Source: an uncultured Robinsoniella sp. (GTDB taxonomy: Bacteria; Bacillota; Clostridia; Lachnospirales; Lachnospiraceae). From it: a stretch of DNA of 42,476 bases. The notes beneath the pieces are model-generated. The model saw only the letters and a list, made by a program, of their open reading frames with translations. It searched no databases and was not told the DNA's origin. Made by a program: the position numbers and the translations under genes. This document shows positions 16,417 to 24,967 of the stretch, one piece after another. The stretch is taken from contig UQCR01000058.1 in the NCBI GenBank assembly GCA_900539655.1, forward strand, positions 1-42,476, given 5' to 3'. Each line of letters starts with the position of its first letter. The first letter of the stretch is position 1.

Positions 16417-16869
16417 CTAATTTCCCATTAACTGAAAGCTCTTATTGTCCATAGACTTGATATTCATATTAATACAGCAGTCAGCCAGATGTTCATAATT
16501 TACTTCCAGTGCATAGTCCACTTTTACATCGATGTTGTCATCGGACGTATCCACGTGGATATTGGTAGCCGAAATTCCAATGAGCAGATTTCCAAATGGT
16601 GTATCGTAATACGTCATATTTTTCTTATTCTGTTCAAACACCATATGTACATTGGTCAGTCCGCGCTTTGTCACTTCCAGTCCATCATCTTTTAATTTGA
16701 TCAGATTCTGGATTTTTCCGTCCATGCCCTCCATAACTTCTTCGTAACTGATATAATGTTTACCGTCTTTCTGCAGATACTTCGCGGCAGTCACAACCTC
16801 CACCGGATCTTCACCACTCGTTTCCAACGTCTGCATTCCTTTGATACTTATTAACACTTCTCCCGTCAT
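16417..16869 (-). CDS. DUF1934 (YwiB-like) beta-barrel protein
   Basis: 150 residues from the chosen ATG. The strand-rich pattern (GEVLISIKGMQT, KHYISYEEVMEG, TNVHMVFEQNKKNMTYYDTP, LLIGISATNIHV, VDYALEVNY) matches the DUF1934 family, small lipocalin-like cytosolic barrels of unknown ligand. The frame opens with a GTG at 16878, but AAGGTGG lies at ideal distance from the ATG at 16869. It begins 10 bases after the glutamate racemase stop, so the two are cotranscribed. The role is unknown; its link to murI hints at cell-wall metabolism. Confidence 0.85.
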   Translation of the reverse strand: MTGEVLISIKGMQTLETSGEDPVEVVTAAKYLQKDGKHYISYEEVMEGMDGKIQNLIKLKDDGLEVTKRGLTNVHMVFEQNKKNMTYYDTPFGNLLIGISATNIHVDTSDDNIDVKVDYALEVNYEHLADCCINMNIKSMDNKSFQLMGN

Positions 16870-16879
16870 CGTACCCACC

Positions 16880-17704
16880 TTAAAATTCTTCTATATTGAT
16901 TTGTTTTGTAGTTTCAATATCATAGGGTAAAATAGAATTGGCAAACTGCTTGAATTTATCTGCCGCATCACTTACAAAAAACTGGTACGGCGTCTCATCG
17001 GCGCCATAGCCCTCCGTATTGGCAATACCCTGTTTCTGCAATAATTCTTTCAGCCCCCGTGCTGTCTCGTAAGCCGGATTAACCAGTGTTACCCGGTCTC
17101 CCATAATGGCTCCGATTGTGGAACGGATCAGCGGATAATGGGTACAGCCTAAGATCAGGGTATCTATGTCCTGTTCTTTTAACTCGCCCAGGTAGCGGTT
17201 CGCTATCTCAACGGTTACCGGATCTTTTAACAGCCCTTCTTCCACGAGAGGCACAAACAGCGGGCAGGCTTTTCCGATTACCTGAACCCCGGGATTCTGG
17301 CCGCAGATAAAATCCCGGTACATATGGCTGTGTACCGTTCCCTCGGTACCGATAACGCCGATCTTTCCATTTCTGGTGGTCTCACACGCTACCATGGCAC
17401 CTGGCTTTACTACTCCGATAATGGGAATATCCAGCTCTTTCTGCACTTCTTCCAGAGCAAATGCACTAGCCGTATTACAGGCAATGACGATTGCCTTAAC
17501 CTCCTGCGTCTGCAGGAAACGAATAATCTGCCTGGAATACTTTAAAATGGTATCTTTTGATTTACTGCCATAGGGCACCCGCGCGGTATCGCCAAAATAG
17601 ACGATCCTCTCCTGAGGACTGTTGCGCATGACCTCTCTGGCAACGGTCAAACCTCCTACTCCTGAGTCAAATATGCCAATTGGTTTCTGGTTTATATTAT
17701 TCAT
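16880..17704 (-). CDS. murI: Glutamate racemase
   Basis: 274 residues, a usual MurI length. It interconverts L- and D-glutamate for peptidoglycan synthesis in the cytosol. The N-terminal IGIFDSGVGGLTV is the family start; the two catalytic cysteines are C76 (IACNTAS) and C187 (LGCTHYPLI), with a glycine-rich IGVIGTEGT segment between them. It has its own promoter at 17746-17774 and is followed by the DUF1934 gene. Nothing unusual is seen. Confidence 0.96.
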   Translation of the reverse strand: MNNINQKPIGIFDSGVGGLTVAREVMRNSPQERIVYFGDTARVPYGSKSKDTILKYSRQIIRFLQTQEVKAIVIACNTASAFALEEVQKELDIPIIGVVKPGAMVACETTRNGKIGVIGTEGTVHSHMYRDFICGQNPGVQVIGKACPLFVPLVEEGLLKDPVTVEIANRYLGELKEQDIDTLILGCTHYPLIRSTIGAIMGDRVTLVNPAYETARGLKELLQKQGIANTEGYGADETPYQFFVSDAADKFKQFANSILPYDIETTKQINIEEF

Positions 17705-17745
17705 TATTATTTCCTCAATCTGATTTTTAAAGCTTATCTTCCACT

Positions 17746-17774
17746 ATTCTACTAGCAATCTTTCAATAATTCAA
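17746..17774 (-). promoter_or_regulatory. Candidate promoter of murI
   Basis: Minus strand TTGAAT (17769-17774), 17-nt spacer, TAGAAT (17746-17751), about 42 nt before the murI ATG. Confidence 0.65.
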
Positions 17775-17812
17775 GTGCAGAATTGCCCCCGCTTACGTAA
17801 ATTGCCGATTTC

Positions 17813-18463
17813 TCAGGAAAAAATCTCTGGTTTTCCATCTATAAATGCAAAATAAACCTCTGTTTCACTTAAAAATTCTGCCTTTCCGTTCGTTCCCTCC
17901 GTAATTTCCCCTTTCAGGTCCTCTAATTCTTGTGCCGGGACTATGGCCTTCACCATTACCACATCCGTATATTCAGAATCCAGTATTGCAATTTTTCTCT
18001 GCCCTAGTAAATACTGTATCTTCCCGATTCCATTATAATCCGTTCTGATTTCCAGAATCCATCCATGCTGTTTTGTAATGACGATGCTTTCCCTAAGCCC
18101 TTCCTGGACTGCCTTTGAATAAGCCCGTACAAGTCCCCCCGTTCCCAACAGCGTGCCGCCAAAATATCTGGTCACAACAACAACCGCATTATGGATTTCT
18201 TCTCCAAGCAAAACATCCAGCATTGGCTTTCCGGCTGTTCCGCCGGGTTCTCCGTCATCGCTGCATCTTTGAATTTCCTGATTTTCCCCTAAAACGAATG
18301 CAAAACAATTGTGGGAGGCGTTCCAGTATTTCTTTTTCATTGACGCAATAAATTCCTGTGCCTCATCTTCGCTGCTGACAGGCTGTACCGTGGCAATAAA
18401 CCGGGATTTCTTTTCTATGATCTCACCTTCGCCGCCCAGATATACTATTTTCAGATTTTTCAT
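17813..18463 (-). CDS. YigZ / IMPACT family protein
   Basis: 216 residues. The N-terminal UPF0029/IMPACT domain (about 1-125) carries the conserved SRFIATVQPV, ASHNCFAFVLG, RCSDDGEPGGTAGKPML and VTRYFGGTLLGTGGLVRAY motifs. A smaller C-terminal DUF1949-like alpha/beta domain (about 140-205) follows. The eukaryotic relative IMPACT influences translation control; bacterial function is not settled, with a link to ribosome or RNA metabolism inferred from structure. It is upstream of murI on the same strand, 108 bp away, with murI's own promoter between them. Confidence 0.93.
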   Translation of the reverse strand: MKNLKIVYLGGEGEIIEKKSRFIATVQPVSSEDEAQEFIASMKKKYWNASHNCFAFVLGENQEIQRCSDDGEPGGTAGKPMLDVLLGEEIHNAVVVVTRYFGGTLLGTGGLVRAYSKAVQEGLRESIVITKQHGWILEIRTDYNGIGKIQYLLGQRKIAILDSEYTDVVMVKAIVPAQELEDLKGEITEGTNGKAEFLSETEVYFAFIDGKPEIFS

Positions 18464-18791
18464 ATCATTTTATCCTTTTCTTGATCTAATACCGTCTTTT
18501 TATTTGTATCTCACATTCCCGCGGACTATAAGCCATGAAGACATGCATGCATGGCTATTTATCTTCACAAAATCCACATCAAAGCGATGTATACAAATTT
18601 CTCTTTGGGTACATTATAAGATAAGAAGCCTATTTTCACAATCTATATATTTTATGAAGAACTTAAAAAATAATGAACTTGTTACTTCACCCTTTATTTC
18701 ACCTGCTTTATTTGTTATAATACATAGACCAGCGGATTTTCTGTAAGTCTATGGAAATGAATTCCGCTGCTGTATTAAGGAGGCCGTGCCT
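18464..18791. other. Divergent intergenic region between yigZ and the PBP gene
   Basis: About 330 bases without a gene. It contains the inverted repeat AGCCATG / CATGGCT (18531-18537, 18550-18556) and a PBP promoter candidate further downstream. The rest is AT-rich; no RNA gene was recognised. Confidence 0.5.
18693..18721 (+). promoter_or_regulatory. Candidate promoter of the class A PBP gene
   Basis: TTTATT (18693-18698), 17 nt, perfect TATAAT (18716-18721), about 70 nt before the ATG at 18792. Confidence 0.5.
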
Positions 18792-21617
18792 ATGAATTAT
18801 GGAAAAAAAGAAATTTCCAAAAAACAAAAAGAACAGACTTCTGCAAAGGTGGGCAAAAAAATTGGCTTCACTTTTGTTAAAGTATTGCTGATATGTTTCG
18901 TTGCCCTGATCGTTGGTGGGACATGCATTGGGTTTGGCCTGATCAACGGACTGATTAAAAATGCACCTGATATTTCTGGTATGAGTGTAGCACCTACCCA
19001 GGCGGCAACTTACATTTATGATACCGATGGAAATCCCATCCAGAAGCTGACTGCACCGGATTCTAACCGAACTCCGGTTACGATTGATAAAATCCCTATT
19101 GACCTTCAGCACGCCGTGGTTGCTGTAGAAGATGAGCGTTTCTATGAGCACAACGGAATTGACGTCCGCGGTATTATCCGTGCATTCGTTGTTGGGGTCA
19201 GCAGCGGAAACTTTTCCGAGGGAGCCAGTACCATCACCCAGCAGCTTTTAAAGAATAATGTATTTCCCGACTGGGTTAATGAATCTTCCCTTGCGGAACG
19301 CTTTAAGCGTAAGTTCCAGGAACAATACCTGGCACTGCAGCTGGAGAAAAGCCTTTCAAAAGAACAGATTCTGGAAGATTATCTGAATACGATCAACCTG
19401 GGAGCCGGTGCTTACGGGGTTCAGGCTGCAGCTCACCGTTACTTTAACAAAGATGTATCCGAGCTGACGCTTTCTGAAAGTACTGTTATCGCAGGAATTA
19501 CCCAGAACCCCAGCGGCTATAATCCGATCCTTTATCCGGAGGAAAATGCCAAGAGGCGGGTAAAAGTTTTAAATCATATGCTGGATCAGGGATACATTGA
19601 CCAGGCGCAGTATGATGAAGCGCTGAATGATGATGTCTATTCCAGAATCCAGGAAACGGATGTGGAAACCGGGGAAACATCCATCTACAGCTATTATGAA
19701 GATGCACTGATTGAGCAGGCTATGGATGACCTGATGGAAATTAAGGGCTATACACAGAATCAGGCTTATAAAGCACTGTATTCAGGAGGCTTAAAAGTCT
19801 ATTCAAACCAGGACAAAAACATTCAGCAGATCTGTGATGAAGAATTTGCAAATCCAGCCAATTTCCCATCCGGAACGCTAATTGGTCTTGACTACGCATT
19901 GACGCTGGAATCTGCTGACGGGGAGGCCTCTTTCTACAGCAGTGACACAATGAGAGAATATTTTGAAGCACAGGATGCATCCTTTAACATGATGTTCCCT
20001 GATTCTGAAACCGCGAGTTCCTATGCTGCTCAATACAAGCAGGCCGTGATGAAGTCCGGCGATACTGTGCTTTCCGAACGTATCTCCCTGATTCCCCAGC
20101 CACAGGCATCGGTGGTAATCATTGACCAGAGCACCGGTTTTGTGAAAGCCATTGTGGGCGGACGCGGGACAAAGGAAGCCAGCCTGACATTAAACCGTGC
20201 CACTTCCACCAGAAGACAGCCAGGATCAACCTTTAAGCCGATTACCGCCTATGGTCCGGCAATCGACAGGGGAGGCATGACGCTTTCCACCGTATTTGAC
20301 AACGCACCTTATAGCTATACTAACGGACCGGAAGTGCGGAACTGGGACAGCGATTATGGATACAGCGGACTGGAAACCATTCGTTCCGCCATCACCAAAT
20401 CCGTCAATGTCGTAGCCGTTAAATGCCTGACGGAGATTTCTCCTCAGACTGGTCTTGACTATGCCGAAAAATTCGGCATTACAACACTTTATGACAACGA
20501 GGTAAACTCCAATGGCGATATATTGACAGACGCCAACCAGCCTCTGGCATTGGGCGGTGTTCGTGACGGTGTGGTAAACCTGGAATTAACAGGAGCGTAT
20601 GCTGCCATTGCTAATAAAGGGCAGTATATCGAGCCTAAATTTTATTCTAAAATCGAGGATCTGCAGGGAAATATCGTTATTGATAACACCACTCCCGTCA
20701 GCTCCAGTGCCGTAAAAGAATCCACGGCATTCCTGCTGACAAGCGCCATGGAAGATGTCATTAAGAAGCCGGAAGGTACCGCATACGGAACTATTAACCT
20801 GGGTGATATGCCGGTAGCCGGCAAATCCGGTACCACAGATGATACAAAAGATATCTGGTTTGAGGGATATACCCCTTATTATACCTGCGGTATCTGGGGC
20901 GGATATGACAATAATGAAGCTCTGCCGGACGGAGATATCTACCACTCTTACAGTAAGGTACTCTGGAATTCCATTATGCAGCGAATTCATCAAGACCTGC
21001 CGGTAAAAGAATTTGAACAGCCGGAGGATATTGTAACTGCATCTGTTTGTAAGAAATCCGGAAAACTGGCAATCCCAGGTGTCTGCAGTGCAGATCCCAG
21101 AGGGTCCCAGATATACACCGAATACTTTGTAAGAGGTACACAGCCGGTAGCGGACTGTGATGTTCACGTAGCTGTCAAGATCTGTTCCAAGACCGGATTA
21201 AAAGCTACTAACACCTGTGAGGCAGTGACAAAGGTATTCGTACAACGACCTACGGGCAGTGAAGGAACAACCGATGATTCCGCATATGCACCGCCAAGCG
21301 GCACCTGCAGCGGACATACTATATTGGATAAATTATCCGACCTGCTAAAAGGCGATAAAGATAAAAACAAAAAAGAGTCCGAAACTTCACCGGACGCAGA
21401 AGAGAATAAACCACAGAATCCTGAAGATGCCAACAAACCGTCATATCCCGGAACCAATCCTGGCGATACTACCGGCGAGGGCAACGGCGAAGGAACTGGC
21501 GAAGGCAACGGAACCACAACTCCAGGAGATCAGAATACCGGAAACGGAGGGCAGACTACACCATCCTATCCGGGAAATAATAATGGTGACGGCGTCATTG
21601 ATGCGCCGCCGCAATAA
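18792..21617 (+). CDS. Class A penicillin-binding protein (PBP1a-like)
   Basis: 941 residues. A short basic N-terminus and one transmembrane helix (about 27-53) anchor it. The glycosyltransferase 51 domain has the catalytic glutamate E113 (VAVEDERFYEH) and GASTITQQLLKN at about 144-155. The transpeptidase has S479-T-F-K482 (PGSTFKP), S537-V-N539 and K678-S-G-T. It polymerises lipid II and cross-links peptide stems. Unusual parts: a cysteine-bearing region (about 795-865) and a G/T/N/P/E-rich tail of roughly 75 residues. The frame opens at GTG 18786, but AAGGAGG at 18777-18783 fits only the ATG at 18792. A terminator follows 13 bp after the stop. Confidence 0.95.
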   Translation: MNYGKKEISKKQKEQTSAKVGKKIGFTFVKVLLICFVALIVGGTCIGFGLINGLIKNAPDISGMSVAPTQAATYIYDTDGNPIQKLTAPDSNRTPVTIDKIPIDLQHAVVAVEDERFYEHNGIDVRGIIRAFVVGVSSGNFSEGASTITQQLLKNNVFPDWVNESSLAERFKRKFQEQYLALQLEKSLSKEQILEDYLNTINLGAGAYGVQAAAHRYFNKDVSELTLSESTVIAGITQNPSGYNPILYPEENAKRRVKVLNHMLDQGYIDQAQYDEALNDDVYSRIQETDVETGETSIYSYYEDALIEQAMDDLMEIKGYTQNQAYKALYSGGLKVYSNQDKNIQQICDEEFANPANFPSGTLIGLDYALTLESADGEASFYSSDTMREYFEAQDASFNMMFPDSETASSYAAQYKQAVMKSGDTVLSERISLIPQPQASVVIIDQSTGFVKAIVGGRGTKEASLTLNRATSTRRQPGSTFKPITAYGPAIDRGGMTLSTVFDNAPYSYTNGPEVRNWDSDYGYSGLETIRSAITKSVNVVAVKCLTEISPQTGLDYAEKFGITTLYDNEVNSNGDILTDANQPLALGGVRDGVVNLELTGAYAAIANKGQYIEPKFYSKIEDLQGNIVIDNTTPVSSSAVKESTAFLLTSAMEDVIKKPEGTAYGTINLGDMPVAGKSGTTDDTKDIWFEGYTPYYTCGIWGGYDNNEALPDGDIYHSYSKVLWNSIMQRIHQDLPVKEFEQPEDIVTASVCKKSGKLAIPGVCSADPRGSQIYTEYFVRGTQPVADCDVHVAVKICSKTGLKATNTCEAVTKVFVQRPTGSEGTTDDSAYAPPSGTCSGHTILDKLSDLLKGDKDKNKKESETSPDAEENKPQNPEDANKPSYPGTNPGDTTGEGNGEGTGEGNGTTTPGDQNTGNGGQTTPSYPGNNNGDGVIDAPPQ

Positions 21618-21630
21618 AGAACAGTAATAT

Positions 21631-21706
21631 GGGACTGTCGGTTAATAGCGATTTAAACCTCCGATTTTTAAGAAAGGGGCGAGCTATTTTCCGACAGCCC
21701 CTTTTT
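21631..21706 (+). terminator. Terminator of the PBP gene
   Basis: GGGACTGTCGG (21631-21641) pairs with CCGACAGCCCC (21691-21701, one mismatch), followed by five T. The stem can be extended inside by AATAGC / GCTATT. The structure is long but has the expected T-run. Confidence 0.75.
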
Positions 21707-21729
21707 ATATTACTATATTGGACTATTTT

Positions 21730-21743
21730 CGAAGTTAACTTCG
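21730..21743. promoter_or_regulatory. Perfect 14-bp palindrome upstream of the BtrH-like gene, possible operator
   Basis: CGAAGTTAACTTCG is self-complementary over all 14 bases. It lies about 72 bp before a TATAAT (21815-21820) and 119 bp before the start codon. It could be a dimeric repressor or activator site; no regulator gene is adjacent. Confidence 0.4.
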
Positions 21744-21814
21744 GTACTCTTTAGGCGACATTCCCACCTGTGAATTCTCTTTTTCTTCTTGACCTTCCCC
21801 TGCACGGCACCCTT

Positions 21815-21820
21815 TATAAT
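21815..21820 (+). promoter_or_regulatory. Candidate -10 element of the BtrH-like gene
   Basis: A perfect TATAAT; the best TTGACC lies 20 nt upstream (21789-21794), too far for a standard spacer, so it may need an activator. Confidence 0.35.
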
Positions 21821-21861
21821 ATTACTACCGAACAATTCAATTATCAGGAAAGGAATCTGCT

Positions 21862-22911
21862 ATGAAAAAAATAATCTCCAACTTTACCCCGGAGGGCGGG
21901 AAACACTGCATTACGAACGCCCTTAAACAGATTTTTAATTATTATGGGCATCCTATGTCAGAAGAAATGCTCCTGGGCCTTGGCTGCGGCATTTCATTCT
22001 GTTATTTGAATCAGGCATCTTCACCCATGGTAAGCGGGCGTACAAAACCCTTTATCTTTGAAGAAATTCTGGCAAATCGGCTGAACATTACCATTCGCTG
22101 CCGCAAATTAAAGGACAGCGCCAAAGCATTTGCCGCTGCCAGACAATCCCTAGACCAAAACCAGCCCGTTTTTATTTATGTAGATATGCCCTATTTAAAA
22201 TATTTAAATCTGGAAGAAGACTATCATTTTGGCGGCCATGCTGTTGTGGTATTTGGATATGACGATGATCAGAAGTCCTTCTATGTAAGTGACAGGGACA
22301 ACAATGACCATCCGATCCGTACCCCAAAAGGCACCATAAACCTGGATTACCACCTGGTATCCTTTGAAGAGATGGAAAATGCCCGTTCCAGCTGTTGTCG
22401 GCCCTTCCCCGCACATAATAAATATCTGGAGTTTGATTTTTCTAATATACAATCTGTTACTACAAAAATGATACTGGACGCTGTCCGTGAGAATTCCCTT
22501 AGTATGTTAAATGCACCTGCGCATCTTCTTGGCTTAAATGGGATAGATAAGTTTTCGAAAGAAGTTTTGAAATGGAAGAAATTTGAACCGGAAAAAAGAA
22601 AAAGGGCAGGTACTGCCAACTATTTTATGATAAATGCCGATGGCGGTACCGGAGGCGGTATTTTCCGAAACATGTACGGTAATTTTTTAATCGAAGCTTC
22701 CGAACTTACCGGTTTGAAAAATTTAGGAGAAATGGGGAGACGCTTTTTGTCCGTTGCAGATTTATGGGACGGTATCGCTGAGCATTTGTGGAAATTATCT
22801 GAATCAGGTGATATTGATTTACTGCCTCTCATTTCTGAAACTGCCCAAACCATCCACTCTCTGGAAACAGAGCTATTCAATGAGCTGCTCAATAACACGG
22901 CTCACATTTGA
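21862..22911 (+). CDS. BtrH N-terminal / DUF4872 family protein (C39-like fold)
   Basis: 349 residues. The N-terminal half resembles the BtrH N-terminal domain, a papain-like C39 fold: candidate nucleophile C16 (GGKHCITNAL) and histidine H126 (YHFGGHAVVVFGYD), plus a following FYVSDRD. The C-terminal half (about 190-340) fits DUF4872. In butirosin biosynthesis BtrH transfers an acyl side chain from a carrier protein, but no biosynthetic genes or carrier proteins accompany this copy. Thus an acyltransfer or peptidase/amidase activity may be guessed from the fold, but the substrate is unknown. AGGAAAGGA precedes the ATG. It is a single-gene unit between two terminators, with no signal peptide (cytosolic). 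Confidence 0.78.
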   Translation: MKKIISNFTPEGGKHCITNALKQIFNYYGHPMSEEMLLGLGCGISFCYLNQASSPMVSGRTKPFIFEEILANRLNITIRCRKLKDSAKAFAAARQSLDQNQPVFIYVDMPYLKYLNLEEDYHFGGHAVVVFGYDDDQKSFYVSDRDNNDHPIRTPKGTINLDYHLVSFEEMENARSSCCRPFPAHNKYLEFDFSNIQSVTTKMILDAVRENSLSMLNAPAHLLGLNGIDKFSKEVLKWKKFEPEKRKRAGTANYFMINADGGTGGGIFRNMYGNFLIEASELTGLKNLGEMGRRFLSVADLWDGIAEHLWKLSESGDIDLLPLISETAQTIHSLETELFNELLNNTAHI

Positions 22912-22926
22912 AATCACGAACTAAAA

Positions 22927-22995
22927 AGACCACATTCCCTCTGATATGTACCCTGTCAGCCGACAGGAATGTATCCTTTAGAGGTTCTGTGGTCT
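22927..22995. terminator. Bidirectional terminator between the BtrH-like and ROK genes
   Basis: AGACCACA (22927-22934) pairs with TGTGGTCT (22988-22995), with an inner CCTC/GAGG and a central CCTGTC / GACAGG hairpin. ATTTTT follows on the plus strand and TTTTTA on the minus strand. Confidence 0.75.
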
Positions 22996-23027
22996 ATTTT
23001 TATCTATCGATTAATTACTGTTTTTAC

Positions 23028-23960
23028 TTACAGGATCATTTTAGCTGCGCCAAAGATCCCTGCATCGTTTCCAAGCTCCGCAAGTGCGAATACAGCTTCT
23101 TTGCAGGCACTGAATGCATATGTCTTATAGTATTTCCGAATATAATCCAGCAAAATATCTCCTGCTTTGGATACTCCTCCACCAATAACGAAGACTTCCG
23201 GATCTACAACGCCTGCAATGACAGACAGGGCACTGCCCAGATATTTGCCGAAGCTTTCTGCAATTTCCATTGCCACTTTATCCCCGGCTTTAACTGCGTC
23301 AAATACAGATTTGGCGGACACCTCTCCGTCGCGCAGTACAGACGGATCTGCATCAGCTGCCAGACGTGCATTAGCCAGCCTCACAATACCTGTTGCGGAT
23401 GCTACCTGCTCCAGGCAGCCTTTGTTGCCGCAGTTACATGCTTCCTGCATATTGTCTTCCACATGAACATGTCCGATCTCGCCGCCAGCTCCGTGTGAAC
23501 CGGTGACAATTTGTCCGTTAATGATGATTCCGCCGCCGACACCTGTACCAAGGGTAACCATAACAACGTTGTGGTATCCTGCGCCGCCGCCCTTCCACAT
23601 TTCTCCAAGTGCTGCAACATTGGCATCGTTACCGGCTTTTACAGGAAGTCCAATCAATTTTTCCATCTCTTCTACCAGCTTTACATATCCCCAGTGAAGG
23701 TTTACCGCACATAGAATATCCCCTTCTTCGTTAACCGGTCCAGGTACACCGATTCCCACTCCTGCGATCTCCTCTTTAACCAGCTGTTTTTCTAAAATTT
23801 TATGATTGATTGCATCTGCTACATCGGGTATAATATTTTTTCCATTATCCTCAGTTCTCGTTTTGACCTCCCATTTGTCCAGGACTTCCCCTTTTACGTC
23901 AAAGAGGCCACATTTTACAGATGTACCGCCAATATCAATTCCAAAACAATATTTCTTCAT
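23028..23960 (-). CDS. ROK-family sugar kinase, probable glucokinase
   Basis: 310 residues. The ATP-binding motif GIDIGGTSVKCGLFD lies at 7-21. The sugar-binding segment includes GNDANVAALGEMW, and GTGVGGGIIINGQIVTG, then GEIGHVHVED with the zinc-ligand histidine. The ROK cysteine motif appears as CNCGNKGCLEQVAS. It phosphorylates glucose or a related hexose; the ROK family also includes N-acetyl sugar kinases, so glucose is the default. Its ATG is 6 bases after the hprK stop; uvrC-hprK-ROK form a same-strand cluster in which carbon signalling genes sit together. This suggests it helps generate the glycolytic signals to which HPr kinase responds. Confidence 0.9.
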   Translation of the reverse strand: MKKYCFGIDIGGTSVKCGLFDVKGEVLDKWEVKTRTEDNGKNIIPDVADAINHKILEKQLVKEEIAGVGIGVPGPVNEEGDILCAVNLHWGYVKLVEEMEKLIGLPVKAGNDANVAALGEMWKGGGAGYHNVVMVTLGTGVGGGIIINGQIVTGSHGAGGEIGHVHVEDNMQEACNCGNKGCLEQVASATGIVRLANARLAADADPSVLRDGEVSAKSVFDAVKAGDKVAMEIAESFGKYLGSALSVIAGVVDPEVFVIGGGVSKAGDILLDYIRKYYKTYAFSACKEAVFALAELGNDAGIFGAAKMIL

Positions 23961-23966
23961 TATCCT

Positions 23967-24908
23967 TTATTCTCCTTCTGGTCCGCGTCTTTTTGCCAAA
24001 CTGTTCTGCACGCGGTTATATAATTCCTGCGCAGCATTATAACCCATCTTTTTCTGTCTGTGGTTAACTGCCGCTGATTCTACGATAACAGCCAGGTTTC
24101 TGCCCGGGCGGATCGGCAATGAATGACAAACTACCTGATTTCCAAGGAATTCTGTATACTCCTCTTCTAATCCAAGCCTGTCGTATTCTTTTTCCCTGTC
24201 CCACTCTTCCAGCTTAATTACCAGATCTATGGACTGGGTATTTTTAACACTTTCCACACCGAACAATGTTTTTACATCGATGATTCCAATACCGCGAAGT
24301 TCGATAAAATGCCTGGTTATATCCGGTGCGGAACCGATTATAGTCTCGTCACTGACTTTGCGGATTTCAACAACATCATCCGATACAAGACGGTGTCCTC
24401 TCTTAATCAGCTCTAATGCAGCCTCGCTCTTACCTATACCGCTTTCGCCCATTATCAGGACTCCCTCACCATAAACGTCCACCAGAACGCCGTGTATGGA
24501 TATACAGGGAGCCAGTTCCACATTCAGCCATCGGATAATCTCAGCCATAAAAGACGATGTAGTCTTCCTGGTAGTAAAAATAGGAACATTGTATTTGTTC
24601 GCCAGTTCCATCATATCTGCATCCGGCTCTGTCCTTGTTGTGTATACGATACATGGTATCTTACTGGAAATAAACTGTTCATATATAGGAAGCTTTTTTT
24701 CCCTGTCCAAATGCTCCAGATAGGTATATTCCACATATCCGATAATCTGTACGCGATCAGAATCAAAATGATCAAAATATCCCGTCAGCTGTAACGCAGG
24801 ACGGTTAATATCCGGGAGGGTAATTTTAATAGCAGACATATCCACATCCGGTGTCATATTCTTTAAATCCAGTTTCTCAACCAACTTGCTTAAAGCTACA
24901 CTTGCCAT
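23967..24908 (-). CDS. hprK: HPr kinase/phosphorylase
   Basis: 313 residues, standard length. It phosphorylates HPr of the PTS on serine-46 in response to fructose-1,6-bisphosphate and ATP, and reverses the reaction when phosphate is high, driving CcpA-dependent catabolite repression. Walker A is GESGIGKS at 154-161, preceded by the conserved H140 region (SIHGVLVDVYGEG). The family signature RGIGIIDVKTLFG lies at about 205-217. A good ribosome binding site (GAAGGAG) precedes the ATG. It lies 59 bp after uvrC and overlaps nothing; the AT-rich gap may hold an internal promoter, but no clear hexamers were found. Confidence 0.96.
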   Translation of the reverse strand: MASVALSKLVEKLDLKNMTPDVDMSAIKITLPDINRPALQLTGYFDHFDSDRVQIIGYVEYTYLEHLDREKKLPIYEQFISSKIPCIVYTTRTEPDADMMELANKYNVPIFTTRKTTSSFMAEIIRWLNVELAPCISIHGVLVDVYGEGVLIMGESGIGKSEAALELIKRGHRLVSDDVVEIRKVSDETIIGSAPDITRHFIELRGIGIIDVKTLFGVESVKNTQSIDLVIKLEEWDREKEYDRLGLEEEYTEFLGNQVVCHSLPIRPGRNLAVIVESAAVNHRQKKMGYNAAQELYNRVQNSLAKRRGPEGE

Positions 24909-24967
24909 ATCTCTTCTCCTTCAAAATTTAATTAATATGTTAATATTATCATAATTATGCCGGAACA

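Noticed and set aside
18309..18746. Plus-strand 145-residue frame before the PBP gene
   Set aside because: No SD, antisense to yigZ at its start and running into the PBP promoter.
21862..22911. Natural-product biosynthesis cluster around the BtrH-like gene
   Set aside because: Neighbours are a PBP and a sugar kinase; no carrier protein, ligase or tailoring enzymes.
22908..23498. Plus-strand frame after the BtrH-like gene
   Set aside because: Overlaps the ROK kinase gene in antisense, starts at a TTG without an SD and crosses a terminator.
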